Shown here piece after piece: positions 16,741 through 24,549 of a stretch of DNA of 64,000 nt. Origin of the DNA: Bradyrhizobium sp. AZCC 2176. GTDB taxonomy: Bacteria; Pseudomonadota; Alphaproteobacteria; Rhizobiales; Xanthobacteraceae. The position numbers and the translations under genes were made by a program. Under the pieces are notes generated by a model, which saw only the letters and a list, made by a program, of their open reading frames with translations, ran no database searches and had not been told where the DNA came from. The stretch spans positions 4,305,501-4,369,500 of the forward strand of contig NZ_JAZHRX010000001.1 of NCBI RefSeq assembly GCF_036924645.1, read 5' to 3'. How positions within the stretch are numbered: position 1 is the first letter of the stretch; every line of letters begins with the position of its first letter.

Positions 16741-16762
16741 GACCGCCTACGGGCGGTCTTTT
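16741..16762 (+). terminator. Rho-independent terminator after PEPxxWA protein 2
   Basis: Stem GACCGCC / GGCGGTC around a TACG loop, followed by TTTT. It starts 25 bp after the stop codon at 16715 and is well placed for the rightward transcript. Confidence 0.8.
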
Positions 16763-16799
16763 GCTATCTGCCAAAGGCGAGGAACGCCGGCACATTGCG

Positions 16800-17120
16800 C
16801 TAGAAGCACCGCCGTCCCTGGCTGTCATGGAGCACATAATCCGTTCCGGGCGACGGATAGTGAAGTTGCCCGCACGCGCCGGAATTGACCGGAGCACCAA
16901 GAATACCGAGCTTTCTGTCCAGCGCATTTGGCGAGGCGGTCTGGTCGCTGCTTCCGCGCCCGTAATACTGTCCGCTGTATTGTCCGCTAAATTGCCCGCC
17001 ATACTGGCCGCCGTACTGTCCGCCATATCGGCCGCTGTACTGCATGTTGACCTGACCAACGGCCGGCTGCATCGCGCCGATGACAGTCACAACCGTCAAC
17101 AGAGAAATTAAAGTCCTCAT
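16800..17120 (-). CDS. Small secreted Gly/Gln/Tyr-repeat protein
   Basis: 106 residues from the ATG at 17120, with GGGAAG just upstream. A signal peptide (MRTLISLLTVVTVIGAMQPAVG) is followed by a low-complexity tract in which GGQY / SGQY is repeated about seven times. The C-terminal half is non-repetitive and contains two cysteines (SGACGQLHYPSPGTDYV and RRCF) that could form a disulfide. Such repeats are common in surface or biofilm-matrix proteins. No known family recognised. It faces the PEPxxWA protein 2 gene tail to tail. Confidence 0.65.
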   Translation of the reverse strand: MRTLISLLTVVTVIGAMQPAVGQVNMQYSGRYGGQYGGQYGGQFSGQYSGQYYGRGSSDQTASPNALDRKLGILGAPVNSGACGQLHYPSPGTDYVLHDSQGRRCF

Positions 17121-17190
17121 CGCACTTCCCGGAAGCATGAGGTGTTGCGCAACCGGCGCCAGCGACAATTTGCCGGTTCAACTGCCTAGT

Positions 17191-18390
17191 CTAGGCTTTA
17201 ATCAGTTCAGCCAGCTTAGCCGCTTCCTTGTCCACATCATGGCGTTGCAGGACCCGTTGACGGGCACCTTCCCCCATTCGCGTGATCGCTTCCGGTGCGG
17301 TGTCGAGACATTCCTCCATTGCCGCGGCTAGACTCTCGAGGTCGGCGGCAGGAACCAGCCAGCCGTGCTCGCCATGTTTAATCAGTTCGGGGATGCCCGC
17401 GACGAATGTCGTAATGACCGGTCTGCGCAACGCCATGGCTTCCATGATGACGACCGGCAGGCCTTCGGCGAAGCTCGGCAACACCAGCGCCCGGGCTGCG
17501 AGAATTTCGGAGCGAACCTCGTCGCTGCTGATCCAGCCTGTTATTCGCACGGTATCCGTCAGCCGATATTTTGCGACGAGCGCCTCGATCTCGCCGCGCA
17601 TCTCGCCATCGCCGGCGAGCACCAGTTCGAACTTCGTCCCGCGCTCCGCCAGCAGCCGCGCCGCCTCGATCAGGAGCAACTGTCCCTTCTGTTCACACAG
17701 GCGCCCCACGCAAACCAATCGCCGTTCGCCGCCCGCCGCGGTGGTGGCATCGGTTTGATAGAAGGCCGGTTCAAGTCCGCAATGAACCACTTTTATCTTG
17801 GGCCAATAGGAATGGGGGACGTTGCGAAAGAGCTGGCTCCGTCCGAATGAACTGACCGCGACGACAAAGCGAGCCCGCCGGATTTTCTCAGGAAGCGCGA
17901 TGAACTTCGGCTTGTCGAATTCTTCGGGGCCGTGGGCGGTAAAGCTCCAGGGCGGCCCTCCCAGTTCGCGGACCAGCATCGCGACTTCGGCAGAATTGGT
18001 TCCGAAATGAACGTGCAGGTGCTGCGCCTTTTCGCTGCGCAGCCACAGGGCCACCTGACACGCTTCGAACAGATAAATCAGATGAACGGGAAGGGGACGC
18101 TCCGCCCGCAGTCCGACCTTCAATGTCAGCACGATCGCGCGAAGCAGGCCGACGGGGTTGGTTACCAGAATGCGCAAGAATGAAACCAGCAGCGGCACGG
18201 CGCCGCCGCGCAGCACGTAACGCGTGCGAGCCTGCTCCAGTTGATCCTCGGCGCCGCGTTGCACGTCGGCCCAGCCTCGGATCGATATTCGCAGGACTTT
18301 GTGGCCGAGGCGCTCGAGCGCGAGGATTTCGCGCCGAATAAAACTGTGGCTGATGGCCGGATAATGGTTAACCAGATAGGCGATCTTCAT
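17191..18390 (-). CDS. Glycosyltransferase family 4 (GT-B fold)
   Basis: 399 residues. The GT4 hallmarks are seen: N-terminal KIAYLVNHYPAISHSFIRREI, the HFGTNSAEVA acceptor-side block, the donor-side RLVCVGRLCEQKGQLLLIEA, and the EX7E-type donor-binding motif around SFAEGLPVVIMEAMA. The opening resembles colanic-acid-type (WcaL-like) transferases that retain the sugar configuration. It probably adds one sugar of the EPS repeat unit at the cytoplasmic face. It is transcribed leftward and separated from the GT2 gene by a divergent promoter region. Donor and acceptor sugars cannot be read from sequence. Confidence 0.9.
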   Translation of the reverse strand: MKIAYLVNHYPAISHSFIRREILALERLGHKVLRISIRGWADVQRGAEDQLEQARTRYVLRGGAVPLLVSFLRILVTNPVGLLRAIVLTLKVGLRAERPLPVHLIYLFEACQVALWLRSEKAQHLHVHFGTNSAEVAMLVRELGGPPWSFTAHGPEEFDKPKFIALPEKIRRARFVVAVSSFGRSQLFRNVPHSYWPKIKVVHCGLEPAFYQTDATTAAGGERRLVCVGRLCEQKGQLLLIEAARLLAERGTKFELVLAGDGEMRGEIEALVAKYRLTDTVRITGWISSDEVRSEILAARALVLPSFAEGLPVVIMEAMALRRPVITTFVAGIPELIKHGEHGWLVPAADLESLAAAMEECLDTAPEAITRMGEGARQRVLQRHDVDKEAAKLAELIKA

Positions 18391-18583
18391 AGAGGGTGCT
18401 CTGCCTGACTTATCCGAGAGTAGGCTAGATAAAACATGCTCATTCGGCCGGCGTCCTATTTATTTATCTCTTTGGGAAATATAGTAGTAATCAAAGGGGA
18501 AACAGGATATTTATACCCGGCTTCCATACTCACTTTTTTGCAAAAAACGTTAAGTCAAACGTTTCGAGATCGGTACTTGTGAA
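18391..18583. promoter_or_regulatory. Divergent promoter region between the GT4 and GT2 genes
   Basis: This A/T-rich stretch contains a perfect 14-bp palindrome TTTTTTGCAAAAAA (18534-18547) and two direct copies of AAACGTT (18545-18551 and 18557-18563) 12 bp apart, just upstream of the GT2 start at 18584. A 12-bp spacing would place two protein-binding sites on nearly the same DNA face. No known regulator consensus was matched. Confidence 0.4.
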
Positions 18584-19771
18584 ATGTTGATCTTGGCCGC
18601 TATGGCTGGATTGCTCAGCGTTCCCGTCGCTGTCCTGCTGGTTGAAGTCATTGCAGCTCTCAAGGTGCCCAAGCTGGAGCCTTTCGAAGTCAACGAATTA
18701 AATATTGAAAAGCGCGTTGCTGTAATCGTTCCTGCACACAACGAGAGCTCGGGACTTGTTCCAACACTGCAGGATATCAATGCGCAGCTGGGCGTTGGAG
18801 ATCGGCTTATCGTCGTCGCCGATAACTGCACCGATGACACCGCAGCAGTCGCGGCCGCAGCGGGTGCCGAGGTGATTGTTCGCAGTGACCCCGACAGAGT
18901 TGGCAAGGGATTCGCGATGGGGTGGGGCGTAACCCATCTTAGCTATGCTCCGCCCGATTTTGTTCTCTTTGTCGATGCCGATTGCCGGCTCCAGGCCGAC
19001 CTGATCGAAGGTCTAAAGCGAACCTGTCAGCAGGTCCAGCGGCCGGTACAGGCGCTGTTCATGATGCGAAGCGCTGAAAGTTCGCCCATCAATCACGGCT
19101 TCGCGGAGTTCGGCTGGATTCTCAGAAACTGGATTCGCCCCCTTGGGCTAAGAAACCTTCATGGCCCTGTTCAACTGATGGGAACAGGAATGATGTTTCC
19201 GTGGCGTGTGATCAGCTCCGCGCCGCTGGCGAGCGACCATCTGGTGGAGGATTTGAAGCTGGGGCTCGATCTGGCGGAAGCAGGCAAGGCTCCATATTTC
19301 TTCCCGTTTGTGAAAGTTACCAGTGTATTTCCGACAAGTGCCAAGGGGACCGACAGTCAGCGTCAGCGTTGGGTGCAGGGTCATCTCGCCGCCATCGGGA
19401 AATTCGTCCCGCGACTTCTCGCTGTCGGTCTAATGCGCGGCGACTTAAATGTGCTCGCACTGGCGCTCGATCTTTTGGTGCCGCCGCTCTCTCTCCTTGC
19501 ACTATTGATCGTCGCGGCGATGGTCCTGACTTCGTCCGTTACGCTGCTGGGAGGGCCGTGGCTGCCCACCGCGATCGCGGGCGGCAATCTCGTTGGATTT
19601 ATTTTATGTGTTGTTTTGGCTTGGCTTAAATTTGGACGCCAGGTTTTTCCTGCGCATGAGGCATTATCGTTCGGCTCTTTTGCATTAAAAAAAATCCGGC
19701 TCTACGGCCGGATGTTGATAGGCGGCACTGCGTCCCAATGGATACGGACCGACCGATCGACTCCCAACTAG
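18584..19771 (+). CDS. Membrane glycosyltransferase family 2 (processive type)
   Basis: 395 residues. A first membrane helix (LAAMAGLLSVPVAVLLVEVI) precedes a GT-A domain with VIVPAHNES, VVADNCTDDT, the DADCRL metal-binding motif, the EDLKLG acceptor/base motif and the QRQRWVQGH (QxxRW) motif of processive GT2 enzymes. Two or three membrane helices close the protein (about 295-360). This layout fits a transferase that both adds sugars and helps extrude them, or one that starts the repeat unit. It probably works with the nearby GT4. The final helix is followed by a basic amphipathic end. Confidence 0.85.
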   Translation: MLILAAMAGLLSVPVAVLLVEVIAALKVPKLEPFEVNELNIEKRVAVIVPAHNESSGLVPTLQDINAQLGVGDRLIVVADNCTDDTAAVAAAAGAEVIVRSDPDRVGKGFAMGWGVTHLSYAPPDFVLFVDADCRLQADLIEGLKRTCQQVQRPVQALFMMRSAESSPINHGFAEFGWILRNWIRPLGLRNLHGPVQLMGTGMMFPWRVISSAPLASDHLVEDLKLGLDLAEAGKAPYFFPFVKVTSVFPTSAKGTDSQRQRWVQGHLAAIGKFVPRLLAVGLMRGDLNVLALALDLLVPPLSLLALLIVAAMVLTSSVTLLGGPWLPTAIAGGNLVGFILCVVLAWLKFGRQVFPAHEALSFGSFALKKIRLYGRMLIGGTASQWIRTDRSTPN

Positions 19772-19932
19772 CAACACGCCGCGAGTTTTTCCGCGACGTC
19801 CCCCAAATGGGTCACGCAACCGTTATCGAACTCCAATAAGAACGCGCCAGACAAAGGTTAGTCTGGTGTTCCGGTCGCATCGCCCTGGTACATCGTTTGC
19901 TTGAGTTTTCAGGCAGTAGGAGGGGGCTACCT

Positions 19933-20097
19933 ATGAAAGCGCACAGCCGCACGACAATCGATATGCTGCCGAAGTCAAAGAAGACGAAGAAGGCTTCGAA
20001 AAAGCCCACGGCTGTCAGCATTACGGAGCGGTACCTGGAATTGCGACGCCTTCGTGAGCGCTTGTCCGAGGCGGAAGCTTTGCGAACTTCACAGTGA
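19933..20097 (+). CDS. Small basic protein of 54 residues, first of a coupled pair
   Basis: The ATG at 19933 is preceded by a strong AGGAGGGGG at about 19918-19926, so translation is likely. The N-terminal half is very basic (LPKSKKTKKASKKPTA) and the second half predicts one amphipathic, highly charged helix (ITERYLELRRLRERLSEAE) of coiled-coil type. No signal peptide and no known family. Its stop codon overlaps the GTG of the next mini-gene, so the two are probably made together. Nucleic-acid or membrane-surface binding is possible from charge alone. Confidence 0.65.
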   Translation: MKAHSRTTIDMLPKSKKTKKASKKPTAVSITERYLELRRLRERLSEAEALRTSQ

Positions 20098-20210
20098 AGA
20101 AGTTCCGTAAGGGATTGGCTCAGCGGCTCTATTTGACGGCGACCGGGGTGGCCATGGTTGGGTGGCTGTGGGCGCTATTTGCCGGCGTGGGATGGCTTTT
20201 GGGAGCTTAG
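20094..20210 (+). CDS. 38-residue single-helix membrane protein, coupled to the preceding gene
   Basis: The GTG at 20094 overlaps the TGA of the previous gene by the four bases GTGA, a classic coupling arrangement. The product begins with a basic stretch (MKKFRKGLAQRLYL) and continues with one strongly hydrophobic, Trp/Gly-rich helix (ATGVAMVGWLWALFAGVGW), then LLGA and stop. This looks like a single-pass inner-membrane miniprotein. It is too short for most automatic gene callers. Function unknown; pairing with the basic helical protein suggests a two-part complex. Confidence 0.55.
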   Translation: MKKFRKGLAQRLYLTATGVAMVGWLWALFAGVGWLLGA

Positions 20211-20546
20211 CCAGCGCTCACGGATGTCCGCTATTGGCGGGGTTCAGCGCCAAGCCTGATCATATTCGGTCTCTTGCGCGGTAGCCTGAGCAAAGCCGGT
20301 TCCAGGACTAGCTGCAGCCGGTGCATCTTCTCGGGAGGACGGCTGCTCGGTCCAGGCTGCCTCTTGAGCCGTCAAGGCCCGGCAAGGACCGATCTAAATC
20401 TGCGGGCGAGCAATGTTTTCCGCGCTCGGATGGGGGAAACCGATCACTGACGTCGTAAAGCAGAGGTGACCGTCAGAACCGGATTTGTTGAGAGCTGCGG
20501 CCCCATGTGGATGTTGGGGAATTTCTGAGAACTGCATTCCCGAATC
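20211..20546. other. Intergenic region without recognised gene
   Basis: No open frame with plausible start, ribosome-binding site and protein-like composition was found. The right end borders the leftward terminator of PEPxxWA protein 3. Confidence 0.5.
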
Positions 20547-20575
20547 AAAAAGTCCCCGCCGAAGGCGAGGACTTT
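20547..20575 (-). terminator. Rho-independent terminator after PEPxxWA protein 3
   Basis: On the minus strand, AAAGTCCTCGCC pairs with GGCGGGGACTTTTT around a short TTC loop, with the T-run on the downstream side, 60 bp past the stop codon. Nearly the same hairpin recurs at 22355-22382 in the opposite orientation. Confidence 0.75.
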
Positions 20576-20634
20576 GTTGACCCTCTCCGAGATCGCCGTT
20601 GCCGGCGACCTCAGGAAGTGATGTCGGAGCGCTA

Positions 20635-21246
20635 TTAGACCAGACGGAGAGCCGGGCTCTGCCTCTTGCGCCGGTAAGCCACGAAGCCAACGCCCGCAAA
20701 CCCGAGCAGCATCATGGCCCAGGTTGCCGGCTCCGGAACGGGAGCGACCGAGGTGAGGGTGAGGTTGCCGGTAACAGTGTTGGAAGCGCCAACTGCAAAC
20801 GAGCTCACGTCCTCAATCATCAGCGAAAAGGATCCGCCCGCCCACGTAAAGTTCTGCACTGTGTTATTGAAGTCGATCGAAAGTGCGCCGTTCTGTCCCT
20901 GCTTTACCTGCCCATTAACAGTGGCAGTAAAGATTGCGTTCGGTGACACGCCGCCGGGATTGGTGAACAAGATCTTCAGCGAGAACGGGTCTCCAGTGTA
21001 ATTGTGAGTACCAGTCTGAAGGTTGAACGTTCCCAAGGTAAGTGAGAGCGTGTCATCCGTTGAGTTGCTAAAGTTGGTGCCGGTAAAATACAGGTTTGGT
21101 ACGTCATTTACCACGGTGGAAAATGAACTGCAGCCGAGGCCGAAACAGCCTTGCGTGCTTCCGGCAAAAAGCACAGCAGCCGAAGCGGGCGCGGACGCAA
21201 AGGTCAAAGCCAGCGCTGCGGCTCCTATAGCGGAAACTATTCTCAT
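20635..21246 (-). CDS. PEPxxWA-CTERM exported protein 3
   Basis: 203 residues from the ATG at 21246, chosen for the GGAGAG immediately upstream. A signal peptide ([22 protein letters not shown]) is followed by a beta-rich domain with two cysteines in [13 protein letters not shown] and several Asn/Thr-rich strands. The C-terminus is [16 protein letters not shown], then VGFVAY and a RRKR tail, a canonical exosortase signal. It is divergent from PEPxxWA protein 4 and shares its promoter region. It resembles small PEP-CTERM structural proteins; no enzymatic motif. Confidence 0.8.
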   Translation of the reverse strand: MRIVSAIGAAALALTFASAPASAAVLFAGSTQGCFGLGCSSFSTVVNDVPNLYFTGTNFSNSTDDTLSLTLGTFNLQTGTHNYTGDPFSLKILFTNPGGVSPNAIFTATVNGQVKQGQNGALSIDFNNTVQNFTWAGGSFSLMIEDVSSFAVGASNTVTGNLTLTSVAPVPEPATWAMMLLGFAGVGFVAYRRKRQSPALRLV

Positions 21247-21618
21247 CAAACTCTCCGATTCCAATGACGAAACATTTAAACGCCGAGTTCCTTTGACCAA
21301 GCTGTTAGGGATTCGTCAACCATTGTTCCTTGAAAAAGAGGGGATAAAATTAAATAATTTCGGGTGTGTGCTAAAAGTCATCCACGCTCCTGAGGCGGGT
21401 TTCATCGCATGCGGCATTGAACCGGGGGCTGCACTGCGGGCTGGAAGCAAAGCTCCGCCGCTAAAGCTTTGCTCTTCGAGAGAATTAAATGGAATGAGAT
21501 TAATTCTGAGCAGCAGCTGTAGATTAATCTCGATGAGGTCGTTGACTCTTCGCCCTCGGTCAGTTAAAAAAGCGTTAATTCATTAACGGGCAGCATTGCA
21601 GATATTGGGGAGTCGGCT
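21247..21618. promoter_or_regulatory. Divergent promoter region of two PEPxxWA genes with TTAAT palindromes
   Basis: The region between the divergent substrate genes holds three short palindromes: AGAATTAA / TTAATTCT (21481-21507), AGATTAATCT (21521-21530) and GTTAAT-TC-ATTAAC (21574-21587). All share a TTAAT core and lie upstream of the rightward gene. A/T-rich TTAAT blocks also precede the other PEPxxWA genes (for example 15140-15157 and 23004-23023). No sigma-54 -24/-12 box was seen. Confidence 0.4.
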
Positions 21619-22281
21619 GTGAGCAAATCTAAGATAGCGGTTGCGGCAGTTATTGCGAGCTTCTCGGCTATGTCGGCTGCAAAGGCTGATGTGATCAACG
21701 TAACAGTGGCTGGCCCGAGCGTCGGGATTGCCACAGGGCAGAACTTTAACTCTCAGCCTTTGGGACCGATTGGTTCTTCGTTCTCAATCGGGGACTGGAA
21801 CTTTAACGCTGGGCCGAACTCCCAAATCAATATTTTGTCCAGCGGCACCGGCGCTCAACCGTATCAAACGACCGGCAACTATTTAAGCGTTTTGGGTAGC
21901 GGCGTCGAGACGATTACGTTCTCGGCACGCAGCTCCTTCTCGTTCTTCTGGGGCTCGATTGACGATTACAACACCATCACATTGTCTGACGGAACAAGCT
22001 ACACGGGTACGCAGATCGCTGCGATGTTTGGTGGACAGTCGAATGGTTGCCAGCTGCTAACGAACTGTAACCGTTATGTTACCTTCACCGACGCGACCGG
22101 TGCAAACCTCACTGGGTTCACCATCTCTTCGTCGTCAAACTCGTTCGAAATCACGAATATTTCTGCGGTGCCTGAAGCATCTACCTGGGCGATGATGATC
22201 CTTGGGTTCTTGGGTCTCGGTTTCCTCGGATATAGAAAGTCGTCGTCCAAGGTTTCCGCCTCTGCGTTCCGCATGGCTTGA
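21619..22281 (+). CDS. PEPxxWA-CTERM exported protein 4
   Basis: 220 residues from the GTG at 21619, with GGGGAG 9-14 bases upstream. A signal peptide (KIAVAAVIASFSAMSAAKA) precedes a secreted domain that resembles the Npun_F0296-like PEP-CTERM group, with SFSFFWGSIDDYNTI followed by a two-cysteine loop (NGCQLLTNCNRY). The sorting signal is VPEASTWAMMILGFLG, then LGFLGYRKSSSK. Two hairpins follow the stop, the second a good terminator. Function of the mature protein unknown; possibly an extracellular matrix component. Confidence 0.8.
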   Translation: MSKSKIAVAAVIASFSAMSAAKADVINVTVAGPSVGIATGQNFNSQPLGPIGSSFSIGDWNFNAGPNSQINILSSGTGAQPYQTTGNYLSVLGSGVETITFSARSSFSFFWGSIDDYNTITLSDGTSYTGTQIAAMFGGQSNGCQLLTNCNRYVTFTDATGANLTGFTISSSSNSFEITNISAVPEASTWAMMILGFLGLGFLGYRKSSSKVSASAFRMA

Positions 22282-22354
22282 TCATACGAAGCCAGGCCGG
22301 AAAATCGAGCCAAGCTCGAGAAGGACCGCTGACAGGCGGTCTTAGACTGATGAC

Positions 22355-22382
22355 AAAGTCCTCGCCTTTGGCGGGGACTTTT
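22355..22382 (+). terminator. Rho-independent terminator after PEPxxWA protein 4
   Basis: AAAGTCCTCGCC pairs with GGCGGGGACTTT around a TTT loop and ends in a short T-run. A second hairpin, GACCGC / GCGGTC at about 22324-22341, lies just before it, so termination may be in tandem. Confidence 0.75.
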
Positions 22383-22395
22383 GATTCAGCGGTGC

Positions 22396-22586
22396 ATGCT
22401 TCGCAAACCCTCGCCGCAACAGGCCGCGCTGGAGATGGTAAGTCTCGACGGTCTGTTTCCGAAGGATTCTGCTTCGCAAGGTCGGTGCAGTGATCGATTT
22501 TTCCTTTATCCATGACCGGGTTGCCGGGCTTTATTGATTACCCGGACAACGGTCGACCGCCGCTCGATCCGACACTGATGTTCAAG
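22396..22586 (+). pseudogene. Frameshifted N-terminal remnant of an IS1182-type transposase
   Basis: Three short frames read in order like the start of an IS1182-family transposase: MLRKPSPQQAALEMVSLDGL, then after a shift LLRKVGAVIDFSFIHDRVAG, then after a second shift PDNGRPPLDPTLMFK. The family start normally runs through these blocks without a break, so at least two frameshifts and loss of the remaining catalytic part are evident. No terminal inverted repeats were seen. It is an inactive relic of past insertion, lying 14 bp after the terminator of PEPxxWA protein 4. The family was recognised from memory of its sequence pattern. Confidence 0.7.
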
Positions 22587-22648
22587 GTACCACCGCTCAG
22601 GCGATTTTTTTGTTATATTGATAAGGATCGCACGTCTGTCAGAAAGCC

Positions 22649-22921
22649 ATGTGGAAAGCCTTTGCCTTGCCGATCGTCTTGGCGTTGAGCGCTGCGGCGC
22701 AGGCACAGGAGAGCGGCCGTATCAGACGGCCGCCGCCCTCGGCCGCCGAAGCCGACCGGATCGCGTCGGAAATGGCCATGAACGACAGCCTGCTCCAGAA
22801 AGGGGACATCGTCGTTACCGACCGGGGCTTTTTCGTTTTTCGTGGACCCGCGCCGGACGGGGTGACCAACGAGTTCACGAGGGTACCTAATCCAGGCACC
22901 GCCGGCAGACCTGGCCGATAG
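22649..22921 (+). CDS. Small secreted protein of unknown function
   Basis: 90 residues. The ATG is preceded by AGAAAG. A signal peptide (MWKAFALPIVLALSAAAQA) is followed by a charged, Pro-rich stretch (SGRIRRPPPSAAEADRIA) and a compact block KGDIVVTDRGFFVFRGPAPD that could form a small beta hairpin. No cysteines. I do not recognise a family with a known function; proteins of this shape are frequent in Bradyrhizobium. Short intergenic gaps on both sides suggest it is a single-gene unit. Confidence 0.6.
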   Translation: MWKAFALPIVLALSAAAQAQESGRIRRPPPSAAEADRIASEMAMNDSLLQKGDIVVTDRGFFVFRGPAPDGVTNEFTRVPNPGTAGRPGR

Positions 22922-23041
22922 AGTTCGCGGCCAGGCCGCAGGGCGAAATTATTCTTGCAGCGGTGCAATTGCGGTTTGACTTCCGCAAACGACTCTGAAA
23001 ACAGTTAATTAAATGAAATTAAATTTGCAGCGGGAAATTCG

Positions 23042-23683
23042 ATGAAAAAAGCTTTGATTGCAGGCGGCGCAGTCACCCTTGGCTTGATTTGGGCGCAGGC
23101 CTCGCAAGCGGCGGTGATTTTCTCCGACAATTTCAACGCGACAACAGCTCAGCAGCTCAATCAGACGGTCTTTACGAATTGGACCGTTACGTCGGGCGCG
23201 GTTGACGTGATCGGCGATGGTGGATCTTACGCGTTCCTGCCGGTCGGCAATGGCAACTATGTCGATCTGAACGGTTCGACCGGTCAGCCGGGCCAGCTCA
23301 CGACCAAGATGACGTTTGGCGCAGGCACCTATGTCGTGTCGTTTGACCTCGCCGGCAGCCAGGGTGGTGCCGGCTTCGTCGATCCGATCAGCAAGACGAC
23401 CCAGGTCGCTTTTTCGATCGGCGGCGCGACGCAATCACTCACGTTGAATCCGCTCTCGCCCCTGATGACCTATTCGTTCACCTTCACCACCTCCGCTCCG
23501 GGAAAACTGAGCTTCACGGATCTCTCGGGCGGAAACAACAACGTCGGCAACCTGCTCGACAATGTGAGCGTTTCCGCTGTTCCGGAGCCGTCCACCTGGG
23601 CGATGATGATCCTGGGCTTTTTCGGCCTCGGGTTCATCGGCTACCGGCGGAAGCTGTCGGGGCGTGCGTTGCGCATCGTTTGA
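23042..23683 (+). CDS. PEPxxWA-CTERM exported protein 5
   Basis: 213 residues with GCGGGAAA just upstream of the ATG. A signal peptide (KKALIAGGAVTLGLIWAQASQA) leads into a domain resembling carbohydrate-binding-type beta sandwiches, starting VIFSDNFNA and including FGAGTYVVSFDLAGSQGG. The C-terminus is VPEPSTWAMMILGFFG, then LGFIGYRRKLSGR. A strong terminator lies 28 bp after the stop. A sugar-binding role on the EPS is a reasonable idea from the fold-like pattern but is not shown by any diagnostic residue. Confidence 0.8.
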   Translation: MKKALIAGGAVTLGLIWAQASQAAVIFSDNFNATTAQQLNQTVFTNWTVTSGAVDVIGDGGSYAFLPVGNGNYVDLNGSTGQPGQLTTKMTFGAGTYVVSFDLAGSQGGAGFVDPISKTTQVAFSIGGATQSLTLNPLSPLMTYSFTFTTSAPGKLSFTDLSGGNNNVGNLLDNVSVSAVPEPSTWAMMILGFFGLGFIGYRRKLSGRALRIV

Positions 23684-23710
23684 AGGCCGATCGGTTTCGC
23701 AACGGAGAAA

Positions 23711-23735
23711 AGCCGCCCCCCAAGGCGGCTTTTTG
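23711..23735 (+). terminator. Rho-independent terminator after PEPxxWA protein 5
   Basis: Stem AGCCGCC / GGCGGCT with a CCCCAA loop, followed by TTTTTG. Well placed after the stop codon at 23683. Confidence 0.85.
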
Positions 23736-23736
23736 T

Positions 23737-24266
23737 TATTTGCGTCTTCCGCCAGATCTTATCATGCAAGATCGCCTGTCCGAATCGCCTTCCGAACGGG
23801 CAGGAATTTCCATCATTGAGCGAGTATCCGTGTGGCTCCGGCGATCGCGATGACCTTGACATGCGCGCCCGGCTGAGTGGATCGGCGCTCGATGGCATTG
23901 CAATGAGAGTTGCACGTAGGGCGGTTTGGACCGGCAGGGCAATTCAAATGCTCCGAAATAAGGGCTTTCCGCCTGCTCGACACCATGCTCGATCTGTCGG
24001 AGAACGCCGCGCCGTAATGAGATGTCATGCCAAACTGGACAGGATTTGGAAATTTACTGAGGCGACGAACCCGGCGGATAGTAAACGTCTCGTCGCATGG
24101 ATGGCCCATTAGGGTTAAATGCGCTCAGCCATTGCAGGACGCGTCGGGAATCGGGATTTTGAGCCGTGAGCGGCGCACGGGCCGGCTCTCGATAGGTTTT
24201 CAACTCTGCATTTTTTAACCGTGCAAATCACGGCAGATTGCTGCAGTCCGAATGGATTAATTTGAT
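23737..24266. other. Region without recognised gene
   Basis: Several overlapping open frames occur on both strands but none has a convincing ribosome-binding site, protein-like composition or recognisable family. The stretch may be decayed accessory DNA. Confidence 0.45.
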
Positions 24267-24476
24267 ATGGGTATTGAAACGAGCGTCACCCTGATGGTTG
24301 CCCAAACATTCAAGCTGGTCTGCGAACAATGCGGCAGCCTGACGGTTGCACTGCCGATTGAGGCCCGGCCGGATCCATGTTCCATTCTGAAATGTGGGCG
24401 GTGCGGCTCCCCGAGAGGAACGCTCCAGTCGCTGCGCGACACGTCTATTCAGGCAGGCATTCGACATCCGGTTTAG
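24267..24476 (+). CDS. Small zinc-ribbon-like protein
   Basis: 69 residues. Two CxxC pairs (LVCEQCGS and LKCGRCGS) about 23 residues apart form a typical zinc-ribbon arrangement, with a beta-type segment LTVALPIEA between them. No signal peptide, so it is cytoplasmic. Zinc ribbons of this size often bind nucleic acid or act as small adaptors. The upstream ribosome-binding site is weak, which lowers confidence. The gene overlaps, in another frame, the start of the eroded DNA-binding ORF that follows. Confidence 0.45.
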   Translation: MGIETSVTLMVAQTFKLVCEQCGSLTVALPIEARPDPCSILKCGRCGSPRGTLQSLRDTSIQAGIRHPV

Positions 24477-24549
24477 CGGAAATGGCCGGCGATGGTTCGA
24501 CTTGCTCTCGGTTTTAAACAGAGGGATCGGACTGGTAGCTCTGCGCAGT

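Noticed and set aside
18534..18547. TTTTTTGCAAAAAA as a bidirectional terminator
   Set aside because: It has no GC-rich stem and lies between divergent gene starts, so it was kept only as a promoter-region palindrome.
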